The position numbers and the translations under genes were made by a program. From assembly GCA_016781705.1 (NCBI GenBank), contig JADDPV010000089.1:1-8542 (forward strand): 8,542 nucleotides of DNA, given 5' to 3'. Origin of the DNA: Rubrobacter sp. (GTDB lineage Bacteria; Actinomycetota; Rubrobacteria; Rubrobacterales; Rubrobacteraceae). The notes under the pieces were generated by a model. The model had not been told where the DNA came from and did no database searches. It saw only the letters and a list, made by a program, of their open reading frames with translations. Positions within the stretch are counted from its first letter, which is position 1; each line of letters opens with the position of its first letter. Shown piece after piece: positions 1-6,637 of the stretch.

Positions 1-3000
1 GGCGCGGCCCAGGAGCTTCGCGACGGCGGTCGCGGCCTCGGTAGCGCCGCCGCCGGTGAAGGCGTAGACGCGCATCTCCTCGTCGCCGCCGGGCATGCCG
101 GGGAGGGCGGCCTTCTCGCGGCGGCTCTCCTCCGCGGCGGTCTCGTACTGCGCCTCGGCGACCCTCCTCTGGGTCTCGGCGCGGTTGCGGCGCTTCTCCT
201 TGTTGGCGGCCTCGATGCGGGGGTCTGTGTTGTAGAGCTCCTTCTCTTTCTCGGAGGCGAGGACCTGCATGGGGACGCGCGCCTGGTCCACGACGAGGTA
301 GCCCTCCCCGGGCTGGAAGTTCAGGAGCTCCTCGATCTCCTCGTCGGAGAGGTCGTGTATGCTCGCCGTCGCCCTCGCGCTCTTCTGGTGCTCGTGGCGG
401 AAGATCATGTGGGTGGCCGCGAGGTCCAGGATCACGTTGCCCTGGCGGCTCTCGACGAACTCGTTGACGGCCTGGCTGGCGAGCCACATGGCGTTGTCGC
501 GGGCGCGCCCCGAGCGGCACATGGTCTCGATGAACTTGGCGCTCATGGGGAAGGCCAAAAGCGACCAGGCCTCGTCTATCCAGCAGTCGGAGGGCTCGTT
601 CCGGTTGGAGAGGATGCCGTTGAGGAACTCGAGGATCGCGTGCATGACGGGCGCCTTCTGGCGGTCCTCGACCTTGGAGATCTGGAAGACGAGGTACTTG
701 TTGGAGAGGTCGACGTTGGTGGGGGCGTCGAAGATCTTGCTGAGGGCGCCGGAGTGCCAGCTCCACAGCTTCTCCAGGAGGTCGGAGACGATGGTGTTCG
801 TCTCGGCCTGGGCCTTGAGAATGTTCCAGAAGTCCGGGAAGATCGGGGCGGGGAGCGTGTGGGTATCGGGATCGTCGCTCTTGATGCCGGCGTCTTCGTA
901 GGCTTGCAGGACGGCCCGCTCCACGACGCTCGCCTCCGGCGACGAGAGACCGCCGACGGCGCCGGTGTTGGAGTCGTCGGTGACGAGCATGAGGGAGACC
1001 ATGCGCGTGATCTCCAGCGCCTTGCCTTCGAGCGCCGCGCTCCTCGCGGCCTCGTAGGCCTCCTCGGCGTCGTGCTCCTCCTCCTCGTCCTCGTCGCCGA
1101 AGATGTCCTCCAGCAGGTCGAGGTTCATGTAGTCCTCGTGGAGGTCGAACGGGTTGATCTTGTGCTTGGAGCCCGGGGCTATGACGGCGAAGGCCCCGCC
1201 GACCTTCTTGGCGACCCTGACGTAGCGGGAGTTGCCCTCGGGGTCGAGGATCACCTGGCGGTGCCCGAACATCAGGTAGCGGGTCGAGATGCTCTTTATG
1301 ACGAAGCTCTTGCCGCCCCCCGACTGCCCCAGGATCACGCCGTGGGGGTTCACCAGCTGGCGGGTGTCCAGCGTCATGACGGAGTTGCTTCGCGCGTCGA
1401 CGCCTATGAAGGCGCCGTTCTCGTGGTCTATCTGCTGCGAGCCGTAGGAGAACAGGCACGCCGCCGGGCGGCTTAGCATGCCGAAGGGGCAGTAGCGCTC
1501 CGAGAGGTAGTTCCGCCCGAAGGGGTTCGTGGAGAGGAGCCCCTCCCAGGTCTGTTCTCGCGCCAGTTGGGAGGAGACGTTCCAGCCCTGGAGGGTGTCC
1601 TGGACCTCCTGGGCCATCCCGTAGAGGCGGTCCTCGGAGTCGGCTTCTATGTGGACCAGGACCGACATCTCCAGGTAGCGCTGCCTGCCGGAGTTGATCT
1701 CGTAGAGGGCCTGGGTGTTGGTGTACTCGGCGATGTCGCGCTGCTGCTCGGCGTTGACGTTGCCGTCGTCGGCGGTCTTGCCGGAGGCGCGCAGGGCGGC
1801 GACCCGACCGCCGAGGATCTGCTGGGCTTCTCGCTTCGGGCGGGGGTCCACGAACTTGACGACCTTGACGCGGCCCTCTATGGCGTTGAGGTCGGCGAGC
1901 ATCCCGAAGAAGACCTCGTCGGGCCAGCCCGAGACGAACATGGTGGTGTGGAACTTGCCGTCGACCTCAAGGTAGTCGGGGAAGATCTTCGCCGTGTCGG
2001 GGGCGATCTTGTCGGCCACGAGGTCGCCTATGCCGAGGGCGGGCGGGGCCTCCTCCCGGATCTTCTCGGCCTCGCGGATGAGCTCGTCGCGCTTCTCGTC
2101 GGGGATGGCATCGTAGCCGCCGGGGTCCAAAGAGACGTGCTCGTAGAGGGTGGGCGGGCGCTCGGAGTCCTCGTCCCAGTCGGTCATCTGACCCAGCACG
2201 AAGCTCAGGAACTCCATATCGGTCAGCGCGCTGATACGGCACCCGAGCCTGACGAAGCCGTTGTAGAAGGAGTTGGCCCGCGTCGAGAGCACCCTGTAGG
2301 CGGCCTCGGCCTCCTCCTGGCGCCGCTTGGCGTCCTTCTTCGAGGCCTTCCCCCCGGGGGTCTTCCCTCCCTTGCCGCCGAAGCCCAGGATCTTCAGCAG
2401 GGCGTCCACGGGGCCGAAGGTGGACGCGCCCGCCTCTTTGGCCTTCTCCGCGACGGGGTTGTAGTGGAGGACGGCGTAGCCGCGCCGCTCGAAGATCGAG
2501 AGGCCGGGCAACTCCTCGTCGAGGTACTCGGCGTGCTCGGCGGCGAACTTCTTGAGCTTGCGCTCCTCGGGGGAGATAGTCGCGGACGTCGTGCTCCTGA
2601 ACCGGCGGGTGTAGCGGCCGGTCGAGCCCTCGCGGCTACGCGTGATCTCCATCCAGGGGAAGTCCAGGGAGTTGTAGAGCTCGGTGGCGGCCCGGAAGAC
2701 GCGCATGCGCTCGGTGTCGCCGATCATGGAGAGGTTCTTGGGGACCACGCGGAAGGCGACGACGTAGGTGCCGTCGTCGCAGCGCAGCATCTCGTAGTGG
2801 AACTCCTCGGCCGGGATTAGGCGCTGGATGGCGTCGCGCATGGAGCGCCAGCCGCCCTTGACGTTGTCGCGCGGGCGCTTGAAGAAGACGTCGGGGCGCA
2901 GAAAGGAGATCACCTTCCGCCAGATCACGAAGTCCAGGTGGTAGCCGTCCCGGGAGCGGTAGAAGGCGAACAGGAGCGCCACGGGGATGATGGGGGTGAG

Positions 3001-3177
3001 CCAGATGGCCGCGCGGGTCGTGGAGAGGCCGAAGAACCCCGCGAGGTAGTAGCAGAAGGTGGCGTAGAAGACGAGGAGGGCCGCCAGGATGGTCGCCTGA
3101 TGGGTCTCCACGGCGAAGGGGCCCAGCTTCGTCGTCTTCCTGGCGCCTTGCAGGTCCTTCACCATCGGCTCGCGCAT
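1..3177 (-). CDS. virB4: PrgI-VirB4 fusion, type IV secretion assembly ATPase (3' end beyond window)
   Basis: This is the inner-membrane/cytoplasmic ATPase that powers pilus assembly and transfer in conjugative type IV secretion. The frame runs uninterrupted from ATG at 3177 to the window edge, 1059 codons without a stop, so the C-terminus is missing. Residues 1-105 resemble PrgI: two membrane helices (about 29-48 and 55-73) followed by a basic segment with LRPDVFFKRP. Residues about 110-580 match the VirB4 N-terminal region. The ATPase core has Walker A GQSGGGKS (617-624), ILDPEGNS (643-650), INPFD (674-678), Walker B CWIDEAW (865-871, D868/E869) and RSGRARDN...ASQ (888-902). There is a basic Gly/Lys linker at 265-287 and an acidic run at 693-703. 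Even truncated it is longer than typical VirB4 (about 600-900 residues), partly because of the fused PrgI part. The start has GGGAG (3186-3190) eight bases upstream. The gene lies 190 bases after the pilin gene. The family call is firm; the fusion is read directly from the frame. Confidence 0.93.
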   Translation of the reverse strand, partial: MREPMVKDLQGARKTTKLGPFAVETHQATILAALLVFYATFCYYLAGFFGLSTTRAAIWLTPIIPVALLFAFYRSRDGYHLDFVIWRKVISFLRPDVFFKRPRDNVKGGWRSMRDAIQRLIPAEEFHYEMLRCDDGTYVVAFRVVPKNLSMIGDTERMRVFRAATELYNSLDFPWMEITRSREGSTGRYTRRFRSTTSATISPEERKLKKFAAEHAEYLDEELPGLSIFERRGYAVLHYNPVAEKAKEAGASTFGPVDALLKILGFGGKGGKTPGGKASKKDAKRRQEEAEAAYRVLSTRANSFYNGFVRLGCRISALTDMEFLSFVLGQMTDWDEDSERPPTLYEHVSLDPGGYDAIPDEKRDELIREAEKIREEAPPALGIGDLVADKIAPDTAKIFPDYLEVDGKFHTTMFVSGWPDEVFFGMLADLNAIEGRVKVVKFVDPRPKREAQQILGGRVAALRASGKTADDGNVNAEQQRDIAEYTNTQALYEINSGRQRYLEMSVLVHIEADSEDRLYGMAQEVQDTLQGWNVSSQLAREQTWEGLLSTNPFGRNYLSERYCPFGMLSRPAACLFSYGSQQIDHENGAFIGVDARSNSVMTLDTRQLVNPHGVILGQSGGGKSFVIKSISTRYLMFGHRQVILDPEGNSRYVRVAKKVGGAFAVIAPGSKHKINPFDLHEDYMNLDLLEDIFGDEDEEEEHDAEEAYEAARSAALEGKALEITRMVSLMLVTDDSNTGAVGGLSSPEASVVERAVLQAYEDAGIKSDDPDTHTLPAPIFPDFWNILKAQAETNTIVSDLLEKLWSWHSGALSKIFDAPTNVDLSNKYLVFQISKVEDRQKAPVMHAILEFLNGILSNRNEPSDCWIDEAWSLLAFPMSAKFIETMCRSGRARDNAMWLASQAVNEFVESRQGNVILDLAATHMIFRHEHQKSARATASIHDLSDEEIEELLNFQPGEGYLVVDQARVPMQVLASEKEKELYNTDPRIEAANKEKRRNRAETQRRVAEAQYETAAEESRREKAALPGMPGGDEEMRVYAFTGGGATEAATAVAKLLGRA

Positions 3178-3185
3178 GTCAGAAA

Positions 3186-3190
3186 CTCCC
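3186..3190 (-). promoter_or_regulatory. Ribosome binding site of the PrgI-VirB4 gene
   Basis: GGGAG on the minus strand lies eight bases before ATG at 3177. It supports that start over the ATG four codons later, which has no comparable site. Confidence 0.6.
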
Positions 3191-3367
3191 GTCCGTGAAA
3201 GTCGCGGTTACGTGCTGGTGGGCGGCGGCCACACACCAGCGGAGCTGTCGTCCGGGTGTGCGGGATGCCTCGCCGCCCGCTCCGGTTGCGGGGAGGCGCC
3301 GGAGGCCCCGATGGCCGGGACCGGGAGCACCTCCCCTGGGTGGACAAAGGCTCGGGGCACCTGGGGT

Positions 3368-3859
3368 TCAGCCGCCCCCGCCGCCGCCGGCGGCGAGGCC
3401 CTGGGCTATGGTGAGGATGGGGGTGACGATCGCGCCGGCGATGATCGCCCACAGCGAGCCCTTCATCCCCATCGCCGCGTAGGCGTGGGCGTTCTCGTTG
3501 ATCGAGGCGTACGCCTTGACGAGCAGGGAGGCGACGAAGCCGATCCCCCCCACCCCGAAGGCGAGCCCCGCCAGGTAGTTGCGGACGCTCTCGAGGGTCT
3601 GGCTTATTTCGTCGCCGCCCCCTCCGCCCCCGCCCTGCTGCTGCGCCAGGGCCTCCTGGGCGCCGATGCTCAAGACGACGATCGCGACGAGCGTCGCGAA
3701 GAGACCCCAGAACAGGTAGCGGGCAAGCTCCCTCTCGACGGCCGAGACGGTGGCCTTGGCCGACGCCGATGCGGTGGCTCCGGCCTGCCGAGAGCAGGCC
3801 TTGACGGCCCGCCTCCCGGCCGACCGCCAGAACGGCGCGTCGGGTTTGCTCTCGTGCAT
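3368..3859 (-). CDS. VirB2/TrbC-like pilin subunit, 163 aa
   Basis: This is the probable major pilin or channel-lining subunit of the transfer apparatus. After a basic, Ala/Ser-rich N-terminus (about 1-47) comes a hydrophobic signal-like helix (about 48-68) ending in AQEALA, a plausible signal peptidase site before QQQ (73-75). The mature part would carry two membrane helices (about 95-115 and 133-155) separated by a short polar loop with KAYASINENAHAY. A signal sequence plus two helices in a small protein is the VirB2/TrbC architecture. Placement between a coupling ATPase and VirB4 agrees. Oddities are a seven-glycine run just after the predicted cleavage site and a terminal six-glycine run. 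ATG at 3859 is chosen for its very strong ribosome binding site. An in-frame ATG at 3976 overlaps the previous stop but has a weak site, and its 39 extra codons have atypical usage (AGT, CCA, GGA, ACA). Assignment is by topology and context, because pilins diverge too far for confident naming by eye. Confidence 0.8.
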   Translation of the reverse strand: MHESKPDAPFWRSAGRRAVKACSRQAGATASASAKATVSAVERELARYLFWGLFATLVAIVVLSIGAQEALAQQQGGGGGGGDEISQTLESVRNYLAGLAFGVGGIGFVASLLVKAYASINENAHAYAAMGMKGSLWAIIAGAIVTPILTIAQGLAAGGGGGG

Positions 3860-3868
3860 GGTGTTGTT

Positions 3869-3881
3869 CTCTCCTCCTCCT
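3869..3881 (-). promoter_or_regulatory. Strong ribosome binding site of the pilin gene
   Basis: The minus strand reads AGGAGGAGGAGAG, ending nine bases before ATG at 3859. This purine-rich Shine-Dalgarno stretch is the strongest next to any start here. It fits a subunit needed in many copies and decides the pilin start. Confidence 0.75.
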
Positions 3882-3975
3882 GTGGTCGTCCTTGCGGGTG
3901 GACTTGCTGCCTGTGACTTGCTGGCTTCTCGGGTCTCCTGGGCGGACCTCCTCGTGTGGCGGACATGGGTGGGCA

Positions 3976-5667
3976 TCAGGCGTTCGCCCTGGCGTTCGCC
4001 CTCGGGTGTTGTCGTGTGGACGGCTCGTTCGCCGGGTCTTCTGTCGCGTCGGGGAAGAGCGGCGCGAAGGCCTCCCGGTAGGCCGCGGGCGGGACGGGCG
4101 CGCGCCCGGACTTGAGCGGCACGGGGCGCTGCTGGCGGCCGGCCCGGACGCGGGAGAGGTGCCACCATCCGCGCGGCAGGTAGACGAGCTCCTCCTCGCT
4201 GACGCGCGGCACCGTCTGCCTCCTGCGCCCGACGCTGAAGGTGCCCGGGCCTCCCAGGAGGCCCTTCACCGTGCGGCGGTAGTCGCGGACCTCCTCCTCG
4301 GACTGGCCGAGCATGCTTATGGCCTCGGCGGCGTCTTCGCCCTGCAGACCGCCCGAGATCAGCTTGTTGCGGGCGTTGGTGGCGAGCGACTCCTTGAGGG
4401 GCGAGGGCAGCAGCGAGAACGACTGGTAGGCGAAGTTGAAGGCCACCTGCCGTCGCCTGGACTGCGTGACGAGCGCGGAGAACGCCAGCGAAGCCTCGGA
4501 GTTGGCGTGCCCGAGCATGGAGTGGACCTCGTCCAGGTAGGCCGCCACGGGGTAGGCCCCCTCGGGGCGGGCGAGCACGGCCTGGCGGAAGTACTCCATC
4601 GCCCACGTCGAGAGCAGTCGGGCGGTGGCCGGGGCGGCGCCCTGGGGGATGCTGATGAGCGTCAGGCCAGGCTTCGTCATGGCGTCGGCCATGTCCAGGA
4701 CCGGCTCGCCGGGCCTCGGCGCGAGGGCGTTCTCGACCATCTCCTGGGAGAGCAGGCCGTCTATGACGTTGTAGAGACCCAGCACGAACTGGGTCCTCTC
4801 CTTGCCGGTGAACTCCCCGTAGTACTTGTGCTGCCAGTAGTCGCGGGTGCGTCGGGGGAGGTTCTTCGCGTTGACGGTGGTGGGGCCCTTGTCCTTCCCA
4901 CCCATCTCGACGCCGAGGACCTTCCTGCGGAAGGGCTCGACGGAGACGAAGCGGTCGAGGTCGCTCATGGTCGCCTCCCGGCCCTCGCGCTCGGCGAAGG
5001 CGCACACGGCGATCACCGAGTGGCGCAAGAAGACGCTGTTGAAGTCCTTGAAGAACGGGTCGTCGCCGCTGGCCGCGGCGGAGACGAAGGCCGTGACGGC
5101 CCTCTCGGCCGCCTCGACCATGCCCCCGGCGAGCGGGTTCCACTTCATCGCCGCGCCGACCTCGGGCGTCTCGTAGGTGAAGTAGCGGATCGGGACGCCG
5201 AGCCAGAACGCGAGCGGCAGGAGCTTCCTGCCGAGGTCGCCTTCCGTCTCTATGACGACGACGGAGAGCCTGCTCAGGAGGTCCTGGTAGGCCAGCCACT
5301 CGAGCGTGGAGGTTTTCGCCTGGCCCATCGGGGCCACCATCTGGACGCCGGTGAAGCGGTCCCTGAGCGGCAGGTAGACGGGCCGGCGGCCGAACGGTTT
5401 TTGCGGCCGGTGGCCGACGAGGACCTCGCCGGGGTCTCGGAACAGGGCGCGGTGGCCGACGTCCAGCAGCGGGCCGGACCCGGCGTGCGCGCCGGCGAGC
5501 GCGGCCCCGACCCCGCAAAGCGCGGCGGTCCCCAAGACCCATGTGGTCGGGTCCTGGACGGCCTGCGCGATCTCGGGGCCGGCCTCTCGAAGCTTGATGC
5601 CGAGGTCGTAGAATCGGTCGCCCGAGTTCTGCACGACGGCCGCGACGGAGGAGTACGGGGGCCTCAC
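3976..5667 (-). CDS. VirD4/TraG-type coupling protein (T4CP), 563 aa
   Basis: This is the hexameric inner-membrane ATPase that recruits the relaxase-DNA complex or protein substrates to the transfer channel. Residues about 41-62 form one hydrophobic N-terminal helix. The nucleotide-binding region follows: P-loop APMGQAKTS (112-120), VVVIETEGD (136-144), Walker B AAYLDEVHS (375-383, D379/E380) and TQSRRRQVAFNFAYQS (401-416), whose Gln aligns with the conserved Q after Walker B in this family. The length of 563 residues is normal. The P-loop departs from GxxxxGK[ST]: both glycine positions are Ala, with K118 and T119 kept. The start is GTG at 5667, with GAGGAG (5673-5678) five bases upstream. 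It overlaps the stop of the upstream gene by four bases (GTGA), implying translational coupling. The C-terminal 40 residues are Arg/Pro/Ala-rich and low-complexity. Family assignment is firm; the substrate is not visible. Confidence 0.9.
   Translation of the reverse strand: MRPPYSSVAAVVQNSGDRFYDLGIKLREAGPEIAQAVQDPTTWVLGTAALCGVGAALAGAHAGSGPLLDVGHRALFRDPGEVLVGHRPQKPFGRRPVYLPLRDRFTGVQMVAPMGQAKTSTLEWLAYQDLLSRLSVVVIETEGDLGRKLLPLAFWLGVPIRYFTYETPEVGAAMKWNPLAGGMVEAAERAVTAFVSAAASGDDPFFKDFNSVFLRHSVIAVCAFAEREGREATMSDLDRFVSVEPFRRKVLGVEMGGKDKGPTTVNAKNLPRRTRDYWQHKYYGEFTGKERTQFVLGLYNVIDGLLSQEMVENALAPRPGEPVLDMADAMTKPGLTLISIPQGAAPATARLLSTWAMEYFRQAVLARPEGAYPVAAYLDEVHSMLGHANSEASLAFSALVTQSRRRQVAFNFAYQSFSLLPSPLKESLATNARNKLISGGLQGEDAAEAISMLGQSEEEVRDYRRTVKGLLGGPGTFSVGRRRQTVPRVSEEELVYLPRGWWHLSRVRAGRQQRPVPLKSGRAPVPPAAYREAFAPLFPDATEDPANEPSTRQHPRANARANA
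3979..4002 (-). repeat. 12-bp tandem duplication at the 3' end of the coupling-protein gene
   Basis: The 12-mer GGCGTTCGCCCT (plus strand) occurs twice head-to-tail without mismatch. It encodes the repeated C-terminal residues RANA-RANA just before the stop, and looks like a recent in-frame slippage duplication in a poorly constrained tail. Confidence 0.8.
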
Positions 5668-6188
5668 GCGCGCTCCTCAGAAATGTTCTCCCGAGCGCCG
5701 GACGACAGGGCGGCGAATGCCTCGGCCGCGTACCGGCGTCCGTGCTCGGTCGCGGAGACCCAAAGGATTGGACCGGAGGGTCCTTCGGGTCTCAGCTCGC
5801 GGACCGCGATGAAGTTCTGCAAGCCAAGCAGCGGCACGGCCCGGTCGAGCACCCCGGCGTCGACCCCGGTGAGGGGCGCGAGGCGAGCGAGTTCGCAGCC
5901 GTGGTCGTGGGCGGCGCTCAGGCGGCACAGGATGGCGCGAGCCTGGGGGGTGGTCAGGTCATGGTCGGCCAAAGCGCGGTGCAAGGCGTTGCACTTCGCG
6001 CGCCAGAGCACGTCGCGCCCGGGGTCATCTTGCCTACGGCAATCGCGGCGGCCGGGGAGGCACAAGGCGCGGGCCAGGCGCACGACCCTGTGGATCATCC
6101 GCCCGGCGAAACGAGGCGTTCCGGCCATGCGTGCGGGCCCGACGGCGGCTGTTCGGGGGATCGGGGGTTGGTAGAATGGGTTAGCCAC
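5664..6188 (-). CDS. Putative winged-helix DNA-binding protein heading the conjugation operon, up to 174 aa
   Basis: I do not recognise a named family. Residues about 79-160 have winged-helix order: helix TTPQARAILCRLSAA (79-93), a second helix around ELARLAPLTG (99-108), a possible recognition helix VDAGVLDRAVPLLGL (109-123), a beta-hairpin wing (about 126-145, with the turn at RPEGPSGP) and a final helix ATEHGRRYAAEAFAAL (146-161). This resembles MarR/ArsR-like folds. The first 50 residues are basic and look unstructured. The start is uncertain. GTG at 6188 is the first possible start after an in-frame TGA, but its nearest GGAGG is 14 bases away. ATG at 6128 (residue 21) and 6098 (residue 31) are alternatives without clear ribosome binding sites. 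It shares a GTGA overlap with the coupling-protein gene, so it is in the same operon. It could regulate that operon or act as a transfer accessory DNA-binding protein; both are inference. Confidence 0.6.
   Translation of the reverse strand: MANPFYQPPIPRTAAVGPARMAGTPRFAGRMIHRVVRLARALCLPGRRDCRRQDDPGRDVLWRAKCNALHRALADHDLTTPQARAILCRLSAAHDHGCELARLAPLTGVDAGVLDRAVPLLGLQNFIAVRELRPEGPSGPILWVSATEHGRRYAAEAFAALSSGARENISEERA
5673..5678 (-). promoter_or_regulatory. Ribosome binding site of the coupling-protein gene
   Basis: GAGGAG on the minus strand lies five bases before the GTG start at 5667, inside the last codons of the upstream gene. It fixes the GTG start and the four-base gene overlap. Confidence 0.65.
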
Positions 6189-6431
6189 AAGAGGTCTTCG
6201 GGCCTCCTTGTCGGTCGCGGTAGGAGGTGGAGGGCCCGTCCTGGTTGGCGCCGCGGCGGGCCCCCTACCACACTCGGTCTTCCTTTCGCGTCACATCGTG
6301 CGGACCGTCCTTCCGATCACCTCCTCCCTCCGTAGACTGCACGTCTGGCCCGTCACTATGGGCCGCGGGCGCCCGCCCAACATCAACTAAATGGCGTAAC
6401 CAATGGTGAAATAATGGTTAGACGGTATGGT

Positions 6432-6450
6432 GTAACCGCCCGTGGGTTAC
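6432..6450. promoter_or_regulatory. Inverted repeat GTAACC-N7-GGTTAC, candidate operator
   Basis: Two perfect 6-bp arms are separated by seven bases, giving a 19-bp dyad typical of a dimeric helix-turn-helix operator. Flanking bases extend the symmetry imperfectly: GACGGT at 6421-6426 matches the complement of ACCGTC at 6449-6454, with a five-base offset. It lies upstream of the conjugation operon on the minus strand. Confidence 0.5.
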
Positions 6451-6470
6451 CGTCCCCGAAAGCGCATAGA

Positions 6471-6490
6471 GCCGGGGTTTTCGTCCCGGC
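6471..6490. other. GC-rich stem-loop
   Basis: GCCGGG (6471-6476) pairs with CCCGGC (6485-6490). One more G-T pair closes a TTTTCG loop. On the minus strand the stem is followed only by TCTATGCGCTTT, not a run of T, so it is a weak terminator at best. It lies between the GTAACC motifs, so it could equally be a regulatory or transfer-origin hairpin. Confidence 0.4.
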
Positions 6491-6609
6491 GGAAGGTGTA
6501 ACCATCGGCGCGGCGGTATGTTTATGTGGTCGAAGAACGCGGGTGAGGCGGCGCCGCACGGATGAGGGCGCGCCGGGTCGCCCCGTTCGGTCGCGGGCCG
6601 TGGCCGGTG

Positions 6610-6627
6610 GGGCGCGCGCAGGCGCCC
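6610..6627 (-). terminator. Possible terminator hairpin after the LuxR-type gene
   Basis: GGGCGC (6610-6615) and GCGCCC (6622-6627) form a perfect 6-bp stem with a six-base loop. It starts ten bases past the stop of the GAF-LuxR gene. No U-tract follows on the minus strand, so intrinsic termination is uncertain, and in such GC-rich sequence short stems arise by chance. Confidence 0.25.
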
Positions 6628-6637
6628 GGGACGGGGG

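Larger units (their letters stand above)
6395..6503. repeat. Cluster of GTAACC motifs, candidate operators
   Basis: GTAACC occurs at 6396-6401, 6432-6437 and 6498-6503, and inverted (GGTTAC) at 6445-6450. A partial copy, TGGTTA, is at 6415-6420. The last two direct copies share the longer form GGTGTAACC. The copies are confined to about 110 bases between the two operons. This clustering suggests binding sites for a regulator, possibly the adjacent winged-helix or XRE/LuxR proteins. The protein that binds is not known from sequence. Confidence 0.55.
6189..6637. other. 449-base intergenic region, likely control region of the conjugation operon
   Basis: I see no convincing protein gene here. 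The part at about 6378-6440 is clearly more AT-rich than its surroundings, which suits a promoter, although I could not find a good -35/-10 pair. It contains clustered GTAACC/GGTTAC motifs (6395-6503), a perfect 12-bp palindrome GCGGGCGCCCGC at 6365-6376, and GC-rich hairpins at 6471-6490 and 6610-6627. On the minus strand, GGAGGTGATC (6315-6324) perfectly matches the anti-Shine-Dalgarno sequence but has no well-placed start after it. A 30-codon reading frame (6383-6291) ends at a TGA in the same frame as the downstream winged-helix gene. An origin of transfer could also lie here, but no nick-site consensus was recognised. Confidence 0.55.

Noticed and set aside
355..2820. Long plus-strand frames of 373 and 417 codons (355-1476 and 1567-2820)
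   Set aside because: They are antisense to VirB4, whose Walker motifs are unmistakable on the minus strand. Their translations show no domain pattern.
3208..3330. A GTG-started 40-codon frame between pilin and VirB4 genes
   Set aside because: It is low-complexity (Pro/Ala/Ser/Arg), lacks motifs or hydrophobic pattern, and starts at GTG with only a poorly spaced ribosome binding site. The separate PrgI gene sought here is instead fused to VirB4.
3860..5542. Minus-strand frame of 724 codons joined to the pilin
   Set aside because: Its first 520 or so codons are an out-of-frame shadow of the coupling-protein gene, with extreme Arg/Pro/Gly content. Only the last 163 codons are real.
3892..6174. 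A 760-codon open frame on the plus strand
   Set aside because: It lies opposite the coupling-protein and winged-helix genes. Its translation is Gly/Arg/Ala/Val/Glu/Asp-rich without motifs, the usual antisense shadow of GC-rich coding DNA.
6315..6324. GATCACCTCC on the plus strand, like the 3' end of 16S rRNA
   Set aside because: Only ten bases match, and no rRNA sequence lies upstream. It reads better as a chance Shine-Dalgarno complement on the minus strand.
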